DNA of 64,000 bases. Source: Plantibacter sp. ME-Dv--P-122b (GTDB taxonomy: Bacteria; Actinomycetota; Actinomycetes; Actinomycetales; Microbacteriaceae). Below, piece by piece: positions 24,246-33,701 of the stretch. How positions within the stretch are numbered: position 1 is the stretch's first letter; each line of letters begins with the position of its first letter. A program made the translations under genes and the position numbers. Location of the stretch: assembly GCF_030209375.1 (NCBI RefSeq), contig NZ_JARVSC010000005.1:62001-126000 (forward strand), given 5' to 3'. The notes under the pieces are model-generated. The model worked only from the letters and a program-made list of their open reading frames with translations, was not told the DNA's origin and ran no database searches.

Positions 24246-25295
24246 ATGACCACACCACTCGAGTTCGGCATCGACACCTTCGGTGACGTCACGGTCGACG
24301 CCGACGGCGCACCGCTGTCCCAGGCGCAGGTCCTGCGCAACGTCGTCGAGCAGGGCGTCCACGCCGAGGCGGTCGGCCTCGACTTCATCGGGGTGGGGGA
24401 GCACCACCGCGAGGACTTCGCGGTCTCGTCACCCGAGGTCGTGCTGGCGGCGATCGCGGCCCGCACCGAGCGCATCCATCTCGGATCCGCCGTCACGGTG
24501 CTGAGCTCCGACGACCCGGTGCGCGTCTACCAGCGGTTCGCGACGCTCGACGGCATCTCGGGAGGGCGGGCAGAGGCCATCCTGGGCCGCGGATCCTTCA
24601 CCGAGTCCTTCCCGCTCTTCGGGTACGAGCTGTCGCAGTACGAGGAGCTCTTCGAGGAGAAGCTCGATCTGTTCGTCGCCCTCCTCGAACAGGAACCGGT
24701 CACCTGGTCGGGGAAGACGCGCGCGCCGCTTCGGGAGCAGTCGGTCTACCCCCGGGTGGAGCACGGGAAGCTGAAGACGTGGGTCGGTGTCGGCGGAAGC
24801 CCCGAGTCGGTCGTGCGGACCGCCCGGTACGGCCTGCCGATGATGCTGGCCGTGATCGGCGGTGGACCGCTGCGGTTCGCCCCCTTCGTCGACCTCTACC
24901 ACCGTGCACTCGCGCAGTTCCAGCTGCCGACCCAGCCCGTCGGGATGCACTCGCCGGCCCACATCGCCGAGACCGACGAGCTCGCGCAGGAGCAGCTCTG
25001 GCCGCACTACCGGGCGATGATGGACCGGATCGGCCGCGAGCGGGGCTGGAGCCCGATGACGCGCGGGCACTTCGAGCAGGAGGCCGGCCCGGAGGGTGCG
25101 CTGTTCGTCGGTTCGCCCGAGACGGTCGCACGGAAGGTCGCGACCGCGGTCGACGGCTTGGGGCTGTCCCGCGTGGATCTGAAGATCAGCAACGGTTCGC
25201 TGTCGCACGAGCACCTCATGGACAGCATCGGCCTGTACGGCTCCGCGGTCGTCCCGCGCGTCCGCGAACTGCTGACCGAGTCGTCGACCGCCTGA
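24246..25295 (+). CDS. LLM-class flavin-dependent oxidoreductase
   Basis: The 349-residue protein has the luciferase-like TIM barrel: FGIDTFGD at strand 1, FIGVGEHHREDF, LGSAVTVLSSDDPVRVYQRFATLDGISGGRAEAILGRGSF and a C-terminal GSPETVARKV. Such monooxygenases use FMNH2 or F420H2 on varied substrates; the sequence alone does not tell which. GGAG is 6 nt before the ATG. It ends 6 nt from the convergent sensor kinase gene. Confidence 0.9.
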   Translation: MTTPLEFGIDTFGDVTVDADGAPLSQAQVLRNVVEQGVHAEAVGLDFIGVGEHHREDFAVSSPEVVLAAIAARTERIHLGSAVTVLSSDDPVRVYQRFATLDGISGGRAEAILGRGSFTESFPLFGYELSQYEELFEEKLDLFVALLEQEPVTWSGKTRAPLREQSVYPRVEHGKLKTWVGVGGSPESVVRTARYGLPMMLAVIGGGPLRFAPFVDLYHRALAQFQLPTQPVGMHSPAHIAETDELAQEQLWPHYRAMMDRIGRERGWSPMTRGHFEQEAGPEGALFVGSPETVARKVATAVDGLGLSRVDLKISNGSLSHEHLMDSIGLYGSAVVPRVRELLTESSTA

Positions 25296-25301
25296 TCCGG
25301 C

Positions 25302-26516
25302 TCAGCGGATCGCCGGTGCGCGGTACGGCATCTTCAGGATCAGGACGGTGCCGCCGGCCTCGTCGTCGGGTGCCGGGCCGATCGTGAGGGATCCGCCGAA
25401 CGCGCCGGCCCGTCGATCCAGCTGCAGCAGGCCACCGGAGGGTTCGGCGTCGTCGCGGAGACCCGAGCCGTTGTCGACGACACGCAGCTCGATCGCGCCC
25501 GCCGTCGTCCCTCGCCGCTCGGTGGCGGGTGACGAGACCCAGAGCTCCACGACGAGTCGGTCGGCTGCCCCGTGGGTCAGCGCGTTCGTCACGCCCTCCT
25601 CGAGGGTGCGGACGACGACCGCGCGCTCCGCGGTCGTGAAGACGTTGTCGATCGGGTCGTCGAGGAGCCGGAACGCCGGCGAGACGTCGAGACTCGTGGT
25701 GATCGACGGGGGGAGCCGTTGCAGGATCGCGCGGATGCTCGGGGCGATCCCGACCTCGAGCAGCGGCGGCGACAGGAGCCGGCTGAGTTCGCGCACGTCG
25801 CGCTCGCGCACGGTGCGGAGTTCCTCGCCGAGCGATCGGAGGGTCCTGGCCGCATCCGGCCCGACGCCTGGACCGCCCTGCTCGAGCGCCGTGGTGACGG
25901 AGGCGAGCTGGGCGCTGATCAGGACGAGGTGCTGCTGCAGGGTGCCGTGCAGACCTTCCGCGACCTCCCGCTTCACCCGCAGCTCCTCGCCCTGCAGCGA
26001 CTGGAGGGCGAGGTCGGCCCGGTGTCGCTGATCGGCGTGCGCGCGCTCCTCCTCGCGGGCACGTCGTCGGGCGGCGCTGAGGCTGAACCCGAACGTCGCG
26101 CAGACCGCCAGGGCGAGTGTCGTCGTTCCGGCCTCGACGAGGACCGTCTGCAGGCTCGGGTCGCGGTACACGCCCAGCAGGACCTGGAGTCCGCTTCGCA
26201 GCAGCCCCGTCAGCATCGCCACGAGGAGGACGCCCGCGAGCACCTTCGGGCGCCACCACTCGTGGAGCGACGGCCCCCACCTCGACCACAGGAGGAGTGC
26301 GAGCACGAGGATCGCCGCGCTCAACGAGACGAGGTTGGCGGTGATCCGTTCGGCGAGCATGCCACGCGTCCCACCGGGGGCGACCCAGGTGTAGATGTAG
26401 ACGCTCTGGAAGGACACCGCGAGCCCGAAGACCGCGGCCATGGCGCCACTGGCCGTGATGAACGCCCGGCTGTCGCTCCAGCGCTCAGCGCGAGCGGTCC
26501 GGGCCTCCTGGGTCAT
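25302..26516 (-). CDS. NarL-type membrane sensor histidine kinase
   Basis: The 404-residue protein has four membrane helices in two pairs (about 22-44, 58-76, 92-112, 125-147), a short coiled region, a degenerate HisKA_3 dimer helix with His190 in EVAEGLHGTLQQHLVLI and a HATPase with EEGVTNALTHG and VDNGSGL. It lacks a periplasmic domain of any size, so sensing occurs in the membrane. The start at 26516 avoids an Arg-rich upstream extension. It is divergent from the LuxR-type regulator at 26621, its presumed partner. Confidence 0.85.
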   Translation of the reverse strand: MTQEARTARAERWSDSRAFITASGAMAAVFGLAVSFQSVYIYTWVAPGGTRGMLAERITANLVSLSAAILVLALLLWSRWGPSLHEWWRPKVLAGVLLVAMLTGLLRSGLQVLLGVYRDPSLQTVLVEAGTTTLALAVCATFGFSLSAARRRAREEERAHADQRHRADLALQSLQGEELRVKREVAEGLHGTLQQHLVLISAQLASVTTALEQGGPGVGPDAARTLRSLGEELRTVRERDVRELSRLLSPPLLEVGIAPSIRAILQRLPPSITTSLDVSPAFRLLDDPIDNVFTTAERAVVVRTLEEGVTNALTHGAADRLVVELWVSSPATERRGTTAGAIELRVVDNGSGLRDDAEPSGGLLQLDRRAGAFGGSLTIGPAPDDEAGGTVLILKMPYRAPAIR

Positions 26517-26620
26517 GGCTCCATTCTGACCTGCCGTGCGCATTGCCGCCGACATCGACGTGCGGTCGTTCGGGAGCTTCCCCCTCGGTCGTTCCCGGGT
26601 CGATCCGGGATACTCGGAAC

Positions 26621-27355
26621 ATGCACCACCAGTCGCAGTCCGACCCCTCGCCCGCCGCACTGTCCTCGGTCGGTGACATGACGACGGACGCAGCGACCAT
26701 CACGCCGCTGCGTGTCGGGGTGATCGAGGATCAGCCGCTGCTCGGCGGCATGCTCGCCGAGCTGCTCGACGGTGCGCCAGGCGTGACGTTCGTCGGGCAC
26801 GCCGGTACCGTCGCCGAGGCCCGCAGGATGTTCCTCCCGGGGTCGGTGGACGTGCTGACCATGGACATCGAGCTGCCCGACGGCAACGGGGTGAGCCTCG
26901 GTGTCTCCCTCCGCCGGGCGCAACCCGGCCTCGGTGTCGTCCTGCTGTCCGCCTACGACCTCATGGACATGCTGCTCGAGATGCCGGCCGACGTCCGCGA
27001 CGGGTGGAGCTACCTGTCGAAGACCTCGTCGCTCACGCGCGAGATCCTCCTCGAGGCCATCCGGCTCTCCGCGCGTGGGGAGACGATGCTCGATCCCGAG
27101 CTCATCGACCGGACCCGGCCCAGGGCGGGATCGAGTCTCGAGTCGCTGACCGACCGGCAGTACGCCGTGCTGCAGCTGCTCGCGACCGGTCGTTCGAACA
27201 CCGGGATCGCGACCAGGCTCGGGATCGCGGAGAAGTCCGTCCAGAACCACCTCACGGCGATCTACGCCGCGCTCGGGATCGAGCACGACACCTCGAGCAA
27301 CCCTCGGGTCTCGGCAGTCCTCGCCCTCCTCGCCGAATCCGGCCGCTTGTCCTGA
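26621..27355 (+). CDS. NarL/LuxR-family response regulator
   Basis: The 244-residue regulator has a receiver domain (about 30-150; EDQPLLGGML, phospho-acceptor Asp82 in VLTMDIELPDG, Lys in YLSKTSS) and a LuxR helix-turn-helix at about 177-235 (LTDRQYAVLQLLATGRSN). GATACT with 6 nt to the ATG at 26621 indicates a leaderless start, although an in-frame ATG at 26678 would also give a full receiver. It is divergent from the kinase gene by 104 nt, a usual layout for co-regulated pairs. Confidence 0.88.
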   Translation: MHHQSQSDPSPAALSSVGDMTTDAATITPLRVGVIEDQPLLGGMLAELLDGAPGVTFVGHAGTVAEARRMFLPGSVDVLTMDIELPDGNGVSLGVSLRRAQPGLGVVLLSAYDLMDMLLEMPADVRDGWSYLSKTSSLTREILLEAIRLSARGETMLDPELIDRTRPRAGSSLESLTDRQYAVLQLLATGRSNTGIATRLGIAEKSVQNHLTAIYAALGIEHDTSSNPRVSAVLALLAESGRLS

Positions 27356-27382
27356 CGGGGCGTCCGCGGCCGATGCGCGGGC

Positions 27383-29827
27383 TCAGCGTCCGCGGTCCGG
27401 CGCTTCGAGGTCATCCACCGTCCGATCGGGGCGCCATCCGCGCCAGACCGGATGCCTGAACCGCCCGTCCGGTGTCCATTCGCTGAAGCGGACCTCCCCG
27501 ATGAGGACCGGTTCCACCCAGTTGGCGTCGGCCGCATCGGCCGGCGGGACACCCACGAGTGTCGTCGATGCCCGACCCAGCCGTTCGAAGCGAAGCGCGG
27601 TCGCCGCCAACTCCCGGTCGCTGAAACCGCTTCCGACCCGACCCGCGTAGTGCAGCAGCCCATCCGAGCCCGGCACCCCGAGCAGGAGCGACCCGATCCC
27701 ACCCGAGCGCCCGCCCCGACCGGGACGCCAGCCGGCCACGACGACCTCCTCCATGCGTTCGTGCTTGAACTTGACCCAGGTGCTGCTGCGTCGACCCGGC
27801 CGGTAGCGGCCGTCGAGCTCCTTCGCCATCACGCCCTCCAACCGCAACCCGCGACTCACTTCGAGCGCATCGTCGAGCGAGCCGTCGATCGTCGGTGGCA
27901 CCTGGACGACGGTCCCGGATTCGACCGTCCGCTCGAGCAGCTCGCGACGCTCCCGGTAGGGCAGCTCCGTCCGATCCGCGTCGTCCAGCGCGAGCAGGTC
28001 GAACAGCAACAGCCGGACCGGTGTCCGACGGCGCTCCCGTTCCACGTCCCGCTCCGCGGTGAGCTGCATCCGACGCTGCAGCAGGGAGAAGTCGGGACGG
28101 CCGTCAGGACCCGACGCCACGATCTCGCCGTCGAGGACGACCGCACGGCCGGCGAGCGACGCCGCGAGTTCCTCGACCACCTCCGGGTACGCCGCCGTGA
28201 GGTCCTTGCCGTTCCGGCTCGACAACCGCACCCGCCCCGTCGAGCCGTCGACGCTCGCGATCGCACGGATGCCGTCCCACTTCATCTCGAACGCCCAGGA
28301 ACCGTCGTCGACCAGCTCGCCGGGTGCCGCGACACTCGCGAGCATGGGGGTGGGGATCCCACGAGGCCGTACGACCGGCGGAGCCAGCGGGTCACCCGGG
28401 GCGCGCATCCGGTGGATGAGCCACGACGGCGCCTCCCGTCCCGTCCCGCCCGCGGTCCGGATGAGCGCGAACCGCATCGGCCCGCCGAGCGCGCCTCCCG
28501 CCCGGCCGTGCAGGGTCCCGATGACCTCGTCGTCGCGCCACTTCTCCAGCTCGTAGGTGCCCGCGTCCCAGATGGTCACCTCACCGGCCCCGTACTCGCC
28601 GGCGGGGATCGTGCCCTCGAAGCTGCCGTACTCGATGGGGTGGTCCTCCGTGCGCACCGCCAGATGGTTGCTGCTCGGATCCGTCGGCACCCCCTTCGGC
28701 AGGGCCCACGACACCAGCACGCCGTCGTGCTCGAGTCGGAAGTCATGGTGGAGCTTTCGGGCCTCGTGCCGCTGGATCACGAACGAGGGCGGTGTCCCGG
28801 CAGCGGCAGGCGACGGCGGTCCGTCCGGGACGGGCTCGGGCGTCCGCTCCGCATCCCGCTTCCGCCGATACTCCACGAGCCGGTCCTCGTGCTCCGACGG
28901 GCGGATCGTGATCGACGGACGCGGGTCGCCGAGCACCCGCAACGGGTCCTCACCGTCCGCCAGACGCTCGAGCACCGCAGGGAACTCCAGCTGCGTCAGC
29001 TCCGGATCGTCGAGCTCCTCCCACCGTCGGGGAGCCGCAACCGTCGGCCGCGACCGTCCCCGCAACGAGAACGGGGCGATCGTCGTCTTCGACCCGTTGT
29101 TCTGACTCCAGTCGACGAAGACCTTCCCCGTCCGCCGCTGCTTCGACATCTCACTCACCACGAGGCCCGGCTCGTCCGCAGCCAGCGCCCGCGCGAGCTC
29201 ATGCGCCACGAGCGACACCTCCTCGGAACTCTGCCGACCGTCCAACGCCGCATACAGGTGGATCCCCTTGCTCCCACTCGTGAGCGGAACCGGATCCAAC
29301 CCCATGTCCACCAACACCGCCCGCGCCAGGCCCGCGACCCCCGCGCACTCGGCGAGGGACACCCCCTCGCCCGGATCGAGGTCGAGGACGAGACGGTCGG
29401 GCGGACGGCGCTCGCCGGATCGGTCGAACCGCCACTGCGGCACGTGCAGCTCGAGCGCACCCAGCTGCGCCAGCCACGTGAGTGTCGCGAGATCGTCGAC
29501 GATCGGGTACTCGTTCGTGTGATCGCTGTGCTCGATGGGGAGCCGTTGGACCCAGTCGGGAGCCGAGGCACCCAGGTCCTTCTGGAAGAACCCCGACTCC
29601 GGCGACGCAGCCGTCCCGACGCCGTGCACCCAGCGTTTCCGGGTCACCGGCCGATCGGCGAGGTGCGGGAGGAGGTGTTCGGCGACCGCGGCGTAGTAGG
29701 CGAGGACCTCGGCCTTCGTCGTGCCGGTCTCGGGGTACAGCACCTTGTCGAGATGGGTGAGCTGGATCCGGCGTCCGTCGACGTCGACCCACTGCGTCTG
29801 CGCGCCGCCACCGCTCGTCCTCGCCAT
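27383..29827 (-). CDS. ligD: ATP-dependent DNA ligase D (Pol-nuclease-ligase)
   Basis: The 814-residue enzyme joins double-strand breaks with Ku. Order: polymerase domain (about 12-300; metal Asp149 and Asp151 in LDLDPG, GSKGIHLY, VFVDWSQNN), 3'-phosphoesterase/nuclease (about 345-480; FVIQRHEARKLHHDFRLE) and ligase (about 490-814; nucleotidyl Lys516 in FEMKWDGIR, then LDGEIV, EGVMAK, WVKFKHE). This is the mycobacterial domain order. The ATG at 29827 is chosen over one 10 codons upstream that lies near the palindrome. It is divergent from ku. Confidence 0.96.
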   Translation of the reverse strand: MARTSGGGAQTQWVDVDGRRIQLTHLDKVLYPETGTTKAEVLAYYAAVAEHLLPHLADRPVTRKRWVHGVGTAASPESGFFQKDLGASAPDWVQRLPIEHSDHTNEYPIVDDLATLTWLAQLGALELHVPQWRFDRSGERRPPDRLVLDLDPGEGVSLAECAGVAGLARAVLVDMGLDPVPLTSGSKGIHLYAALDGRQSSEEVSLVAHELARALAADEPGLVVSEMSKQRRTGKVFVDWSQNNGSKTTIAPFSLRGRSRPTVAAPRRWEELDDPELTQLEFPAVLERLADGEDPLRVLGDPRPSITIRPSEHEDRLVEYRRKRDAERTPEPVPDGPPSPAAAGTPPSFVIQRHEARKLHHDFRLEHDGVLVSWALPKGVPTDPSSNHLAVRTEDHPIEYGSFEGTIPAGEYGAGEVTIWDAGTYELEKWRDDEVIGTLHGRAGGALGGPMRFALIRTAGGTGREAPSWLIHRMRAPGDPLAPPVVRPRGIPTPMLASVAAPGELVDDGSWAFEMKWDGIRAIASVDGSTGRVRLSSRNGKDLTAAYPEVVEELAASLAGRAVVLDGEIVASGPDGRPDFSLLQRRMQLTAERDVERERRRTPVRLLLFDLLALDDADRTELPYRERRELLERTVESGTVVQVPPTIDGSLDDALEVSRGLRLEGVMAKELDGRYRPGRRSSTWVKFKHERMEEVVVAGWRPGRGGRSGGIGSLLLGVPGSDGLLHYAGRVGSGFSDRELAATALRFERLGRASTTLVGVPPADAADANWVEPVLIGEVRFSEWTPDGRFRHPVWRGWRPDRTVDDLEAPDRGR

Positions 29828-29851
29828 GGCGATCAGCCTGCCGCCCACGGG

Positions 29852-29873
29852 CGTCAAGGGCTAGCCCTTGACG
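29852..29873. promoter_or_regulatory. 22-bp perfect palindrome between ligD and ku
   Basis: The half-site is CGTCAAGGGCT (29852-29862) and the second half is its exact complement to 29873. Each arm carries TTGACG pointing outward, toward ku on the + strand and toward ligD on the - strand, which resembles two back-to-back -35 boxes. A shared operator or coupled divergent promoter is inferred; -10 boxes are not clear. Confidence 0.6.
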
Positions 29874-29938
29874 ATGTTCCGGGTGTCTACTGGTCACCAC
29901 GACAGCGCGGGCGGATCCGCCGGCGGACGGGAGCGGTC

Positions 29939-30904
29939 ATGCGCGCTATCTGGAAGGGTGCGGTCACCTTCGGCCTGGTGAACGTCCCGGTGAAGGTGTA
30001 CAGCGCCACGGAGGACCACGACCTCTCGTTGCACCAGGTCCACGACGCCGACGGTGGGCGCATCCGGTACCAGCGCAAGTGCGAGGTCTGCGGGAAGGTC
30101 GTCACCTACGACCACATCGACAAGGCGTACCAGGACGGCGAGCAGACGGTCGTCCTCACCGCCGACGACCTGGCATCGCTGCCCGAGGAGCGCAGCCGCG
30201 AGATCGAGGTCGTCGAGTTCGTGCCGAGTGACGACCTCGACCCGATCATGTTCGACCGCAGCTACTTCCTCGAGCCGGACTCCTCCTCGTCGAAGGCCTA
30301 CGTCCTCCTCCGGCGGACGCTCGAAGAGACCGACCGTACGGCCATCGTGCGGTTCGCCCTCCGCCAGAAGACGCGTCTCGGCGCCCTCCGGGTGCGCGAG
30401 GACGTCATCCTCCTGCAGACCCTGCTCTGGGAGGACGAGGTCCGCGAGGTGCGGTTCCCGGCCCTCGAGGAACGCGTCCGCATCTCCGCCAAGGAACTCG
30501 AGATGTCTGAGGCGCTCGTCGAGTCCTTCTCGTCCCGCTTCCGCCCGGACGCGTTCGTCGACGAGTACCAGGCACAGCTCCGAAAGCTCATCGAGGCGAA
30601 ACTCGAGCAGGGCGACGCACTCGACACCGCCGCCACCTTCGGCGAGCAGCCCGAACCCGACGACGACACGGGCGCCGAGCCGATCGACCTCATGGAGGTG
30701 CTGCAACGCAGCATCGAACGGCAGCGCGGCACGACCGGCGCGAAGACGGCGAGTGGATCGAAGCGATCCGGCACCGCGAAAGCCGCAGCCAAGAGCAGCT
30801 CCGCGAAGACGGGTAGCGCCAAGACGGGTGGCACGAAGACCGGTACCGCCAAGACGGCGGCGTCCAAGCCGACGACCGCGACGAAACGCAAGAAGAGCGC
30901 CTGA
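29939..30904 (+). CDS. ku: Ku, end-binding protein of non-homologous end joining
   Basis: The 321-residue protein starts RAIWKGAVTFGLVNVPVKVYSA, the bacterial Ku signature, continues with a CEVCGKVV pair and the Ku core to about 260, then a Lys/Ala/Thr/Gly-rich tail with repeated AKTG units that should bind DNA and recruit LigD. It is a homodimeric ring on DNA ends. The ATG at 29939 is given; the palindrome upstream could couple its expression with ligD. Confidence 0.96.
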   Translation: MRAIWKGAVTFGLVNVPVKVYSATEDHDLSLHQVHDADGGRIRYQRKCEVCGKVVTYDHIDKAYQDGEQTVVLTADDLASLPEERSREIEVVEFVPSDDLDPIMFDRSYFLEPDSSSSKAYVLLRRTLEETDRTAIVRFALRQKTRLGALRVREDVILLQTLLWEDEVREVRFPALEERVRISAKELEMSEALVESFSSRFRPDAFVDEYQAQLRKLIEAKLEQGDALDTAATFGEQPEPDDDTGAEPIDLMEVLQRSIERQRGTTGAKTASGSKRSGTAKAAAKSSSAKTGSAKTGGTKTGTAKTAASKPTTATKRKKSA

Positions 30905-30936
30905 GCGACGACGCCCGGGCAGAGAGGGAGCACGAC

Positions 30937-31419
30937 ATGATGGAGCACCGCATCACCCCGTTCCTCTGGTACGACTCCCAAGCCGAGGAGGCGGCGACCT
31001 TCTACGTGTCGCTGTTCCCCGACTCCCGGATCACCTCGGTCAGCCGCTACCCGGACGGTGGCCCCATGCCGGCGGGCCAGGCGATGGTCGTCGAGTTCGA
31101 GCTCGAAGGGCTCCCCGTCAGCGCGATGAACGCCGGCCCCATCTTCTCCTTCACCGAGGCGTTCTCCTTCTCCGTCAGAGCCGACACCCAGGACGAGATC
31201 GACCGGCTCTGGGACGCCCTCATCGCCGACGGCGGCGCCCCGAGCCAATGCGGGTGGCTCAAGGACCGCTGGGGACTGTCCTGGCAGATCGTGCCCGGCA
31301 TCCTCGCCGATCTGCAGAACGACCCCGACCGGGAACGCGCGGCACGAGCCATGCAATGCATGATGGGACAGACCAAGTTCGTCATCGCCGAACTCGTCGC
31401 CGCTGCGGACGGTCGGTAG
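30937..31419 (+). CDS. VOC-superfamily PhnB/3-demethylubiquinone-methyltransferase-like protein
   Basis: The 160-residue protein has the fold signature ITPFLWYDSQAEEAATFYVSLFPDSRI at the start and WGLSWQIVP in the second half, the group often mislabelled as 3-demethylubiquinone methyltransferase. The real substrate is unknown. It follows ku by 32 nt on the same strand with GAGAGGGAG as ribosome site, so it is probably co-transcribed. Confidence 0.82.
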   Translation: MMEHRITPFLWYDSQAEEAATFYVSLFPDSRITSVSRYPDGGPMPAGQAMVVEFELEGLPVSAMNAGPIFSFTEAFSFSVRADTQDEIDRLWDALIADGGAPSQCGWLKDRWGLSWQIVPGILADLQNDPDRERAARAMQCMMGQTKFVIAELVAAADGR

Positions 31420-31510
31420 CGGCTCCTCCACAGCAGACCAGCCGACGGGACACCGCCCCTCCGAGACGCCGGCGCAGTCCACCGTCAGCAGCTCCTGACA
31501 GACTTGCCGC

Positions 31511-33694
31511 ATGTCCCACCCCAGCGAGCCCACCCCCGCCCACCCCGAACCAACCCCCACCGGATCGGTCGCCGAGGCGACGGCGGCGCTCGCTGCACTC
31601 ACGGGCGTTCCGGGGGCCACGTTCCACGACGGTCAGCTCGAGGCGATCCTCGCGCTCGTCGACGAACATCGTCGCGCGCTCGTCGTCCAGCGCACCGGTT
31701 GGGGCAAGTCCGCCGTCTACTTCATCGCGACCGCCCTCCTGCGTCGACGGGGCGCCGGGCCGACGCTGCTGGTCTCGCCGTTGCTCGCGCTCATGCGCGA
31801 CCAGGTGGCGGCCGCCGAGCGCGCCGGCGTCCGCGCGGTGGCGATCAACTCGGCGAACGCGCACGAATGGGACGACGTCCGGGCGCGCCTGGAGGCTGAC
31901 GAGGTCGACGTCCTGCTCGTGTCACCCGAGCGGCTCAACAATCCACGTTTCCGCGATGAACAGCTCCCGACCCTCGTGGCCCGCACGGGCATGCTGGTGG
32001 TGGACGAGGCGCACTGCATCTCCGACTGGGGTCACGACTTCCGACCCGACTACCGGCGGCTCGCCGAACTGATCGGGCGCCTCCCAGCCGAGGTCCCGGT
32101 CCTGGCGACCACCGCGACGGCCAACGCACGCGTCGTCCGCGACATCGCCGAGCAGCTCACCGCACCCGGCTCCGCCGGCTCCCACGGGGCAGAGGTGCTC
32201 ACCATCCGCGGCTCGCTCGCGAGGGCGTCCCTCCGGCTCGGCGTGCTCCGGCTGCCGGAGTCACGGGACCGCCTCACCTGGCTGCTCAGCCACCTCGGCG
32301 GGCTCACCGGGTCCGGCATCATCTACACACTCACGGTGTCCGCCGCGGAGGACACCGCGCGGCTGCTGCGCGAGGCCGGTCACGAGGTCCGGGCCTACAC
32401 CGGCCGGACCGATCCCGACGAACGCGAGGAGTCCGAGCGGCTCCTCAAGGAGAACCGCCTGAAGGCGCTGGTCGCGACGAGCGCGCTCGGCATGGGGTTC
32501 GACAAACCGGACCTCGGGTTCGTCGTGCATCTCGGCGCGCCGTCCTCGCCGGTCGCGTACTACCAGCAGGTCGGCCGTGCGGGCCGCGCCACCGAGCACG
32601 CAGACGTACTGCTCCTGCCGGGAGCGGAGGACGAGGAGATCTGGCAGTACTTCGCGACCGCGTCGATGCCGAGCGAAGCGCGGGCCACCGCGGTCCTCGA
32701 CGCGCTCGACGACCAGCCGCGGTCCACGCCCGCGCTCGAGGCGCTCGTCAACCTGCGTCGCACACCCCTCGAACTGCTCCTCAAGGTGCTCGACGTCGAC
32801 GGCGCGGTGCAGCGGGTGGCCGGGGGCTGGGTGTCGACCGGGCAGCCGTGGGTCTACGACCGGGAGCGGTACCGGCGGATCGCCGAGGCCAGGGTGGCGG
32901 AGCAACAGGCGATGCTGGCCTATGAGCGGGGCGACGAGTGCCGGATGCTCGTGCTGCAACGTGAGCTCGACGACGCGAGCGCGGTGCCCTGTGGCCGGTG
33001 CGACCGGTGCGCCGGGCCCTGGTTCCCCACTGAACTCGACAGCGCTGCGGCCGCCTCGGCGTCGGAGGCGCTCGGTCGGGTCGGCGTCGAGCTCGAACCG
33101 CGGGCGCAGTGGCCGACGGGAGCCGACCGCCTCGGTGTCACTGCCGACGGTGCAGCGGTGAAGGGACGCATCGCGCTCGAGGACCGCCTCGAGGCCGGCC
33201 GCGCCCTCGCTCGGCTCACCGACCTCGGCTGGGGCGGTGTGCTGCGTGAGCTCTTCGCCGCGGGCGCGCCCGATGCTCCCGCCTCCCGCGCGGTCATCGA
33301 CGCGAGTGTCCGCGTCCTGGCGGATTGGCCGTGGGCGCAACGACCGGCCGCCGTGGTCAGTGTGCCGTCACGGTCGCGTCCGCAGCTGGTCGACTCCGTG
33401 GCCAGAGGCATCGCATCGCTCGGGCGACTGCCCTACCTCGGGGAGCTCGACCTCGTCGGCGACGGCCCGCGCGGTGGTCCCGGCGGCAACAGTGCCTACC
33501 GCCTGGCGGGAGTCTGGGACGCCTTCACGGTCGGATCCGAACTCCGGGCGCAGCTCGCGGCGCTCGAAGGCGCGCCGGTCCTGCTCGTCGACGACCGCGC
33601 CGACAGTCGGTGGACGCTCACCGTCGCCGGTCGCGCGCTCCGCCGCGCCGGATCCGGCCCGGTCCTCCCGTTCGTGCTCGGGATCGTGGGCTGA
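31511..33694 (+). CDS. recQ: RecQ-family ATP-dependent DNA helicase
   Basis: The 727-residue helicase has Walker A in QRTGWGKSA (Lys66), LLALMRDQV, DEAH (DEAHCISDWGHDFRPDYRRL), TATAN, and domain 2 with ATSALGMGFDKPDLGFVVHLG and QQVGRAGR. A zinc-binding Cys set (CRML, CGRCDRC) at about 475-500 and a C-terminal region of about 220 residues follow, with no clear HRDC. RecQ helicases unwind recombination intermediates. CAGACT 6 nt before the ATG indicates a leaderless start. The proximity to ku and ligD makes this a repair region. Confidence 0.92.
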   Translation: MSHPSEPTPAHPEPTPTGSVAEATAALAALTGVPGATFHDGQLEAILALVDEHRRALVVQRTGWGKSAVYFIATALLRRRGAGPTLLVSPLLALMRDQVAAAERAGVRAVAINSANAHEWDDVRARLEADEVDVLLVSPERLNNPRFRDEQLPTLVARTGMLVVDEAHCISDWGHDFRPDYRRLAELIGRLPAEVPVLATTATANARVVRDIAEQLTAPGSAGSHGAEVLTIRGSLARASLRLGVLRLPESRDRLTWLLSHLGGLTGSGIIYTLTVSAAEDTARLLREAGHEVRAYTGRTDPDEREESERLLKENRLKALVATSALGMGFDKPDLGFVVHLGAPSSPVAYYQQVGRAGRATEHADVLLLPGAEDEEIWQYFATASMPSEARATAVLDALDDQPRSTPALEALVNLRRTPLELLLKVLDVDGAVQRVAGGWVSTGQPWVYDRERYRRIAEARVAEQQAMLAYERGDECRMLVLQRELDDASAVPCGRCDRCAGPWFPTELDSAAAASASEALGRVGVELEPRAQWPTGADRLGVTADGAAVKGRIALEDRLEAGRALARLTDLGWGGVLRELFAAGAPDAPASRAVIDASVRVLADWPWAQRPAAVVSVPSRSRPQLVDSVARGIASLGRLPYLGELDLVGDGPRGGPGGNSAYRLAGVWDAFTVGSELRAQLAALEGAPVLLVDDRADSRWTLTVAGRALRRAGSGPVLPFVLGIVG

Positions 33695-33701
33695 TCGCCC
33701 G

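Noticed and set aside
29852-29873. Terminator at the ku-ligD palindrome
   Set aside because: The genes are divergent, so no transcript ends there; a perfect dyad without a loop fits an operator better.
27452-29938. Long + strand open frame upstream of ku
   Set aside because: It is antisense to ligD, which has complete catalytic motifs; only the part from 29939 codes for Ku.
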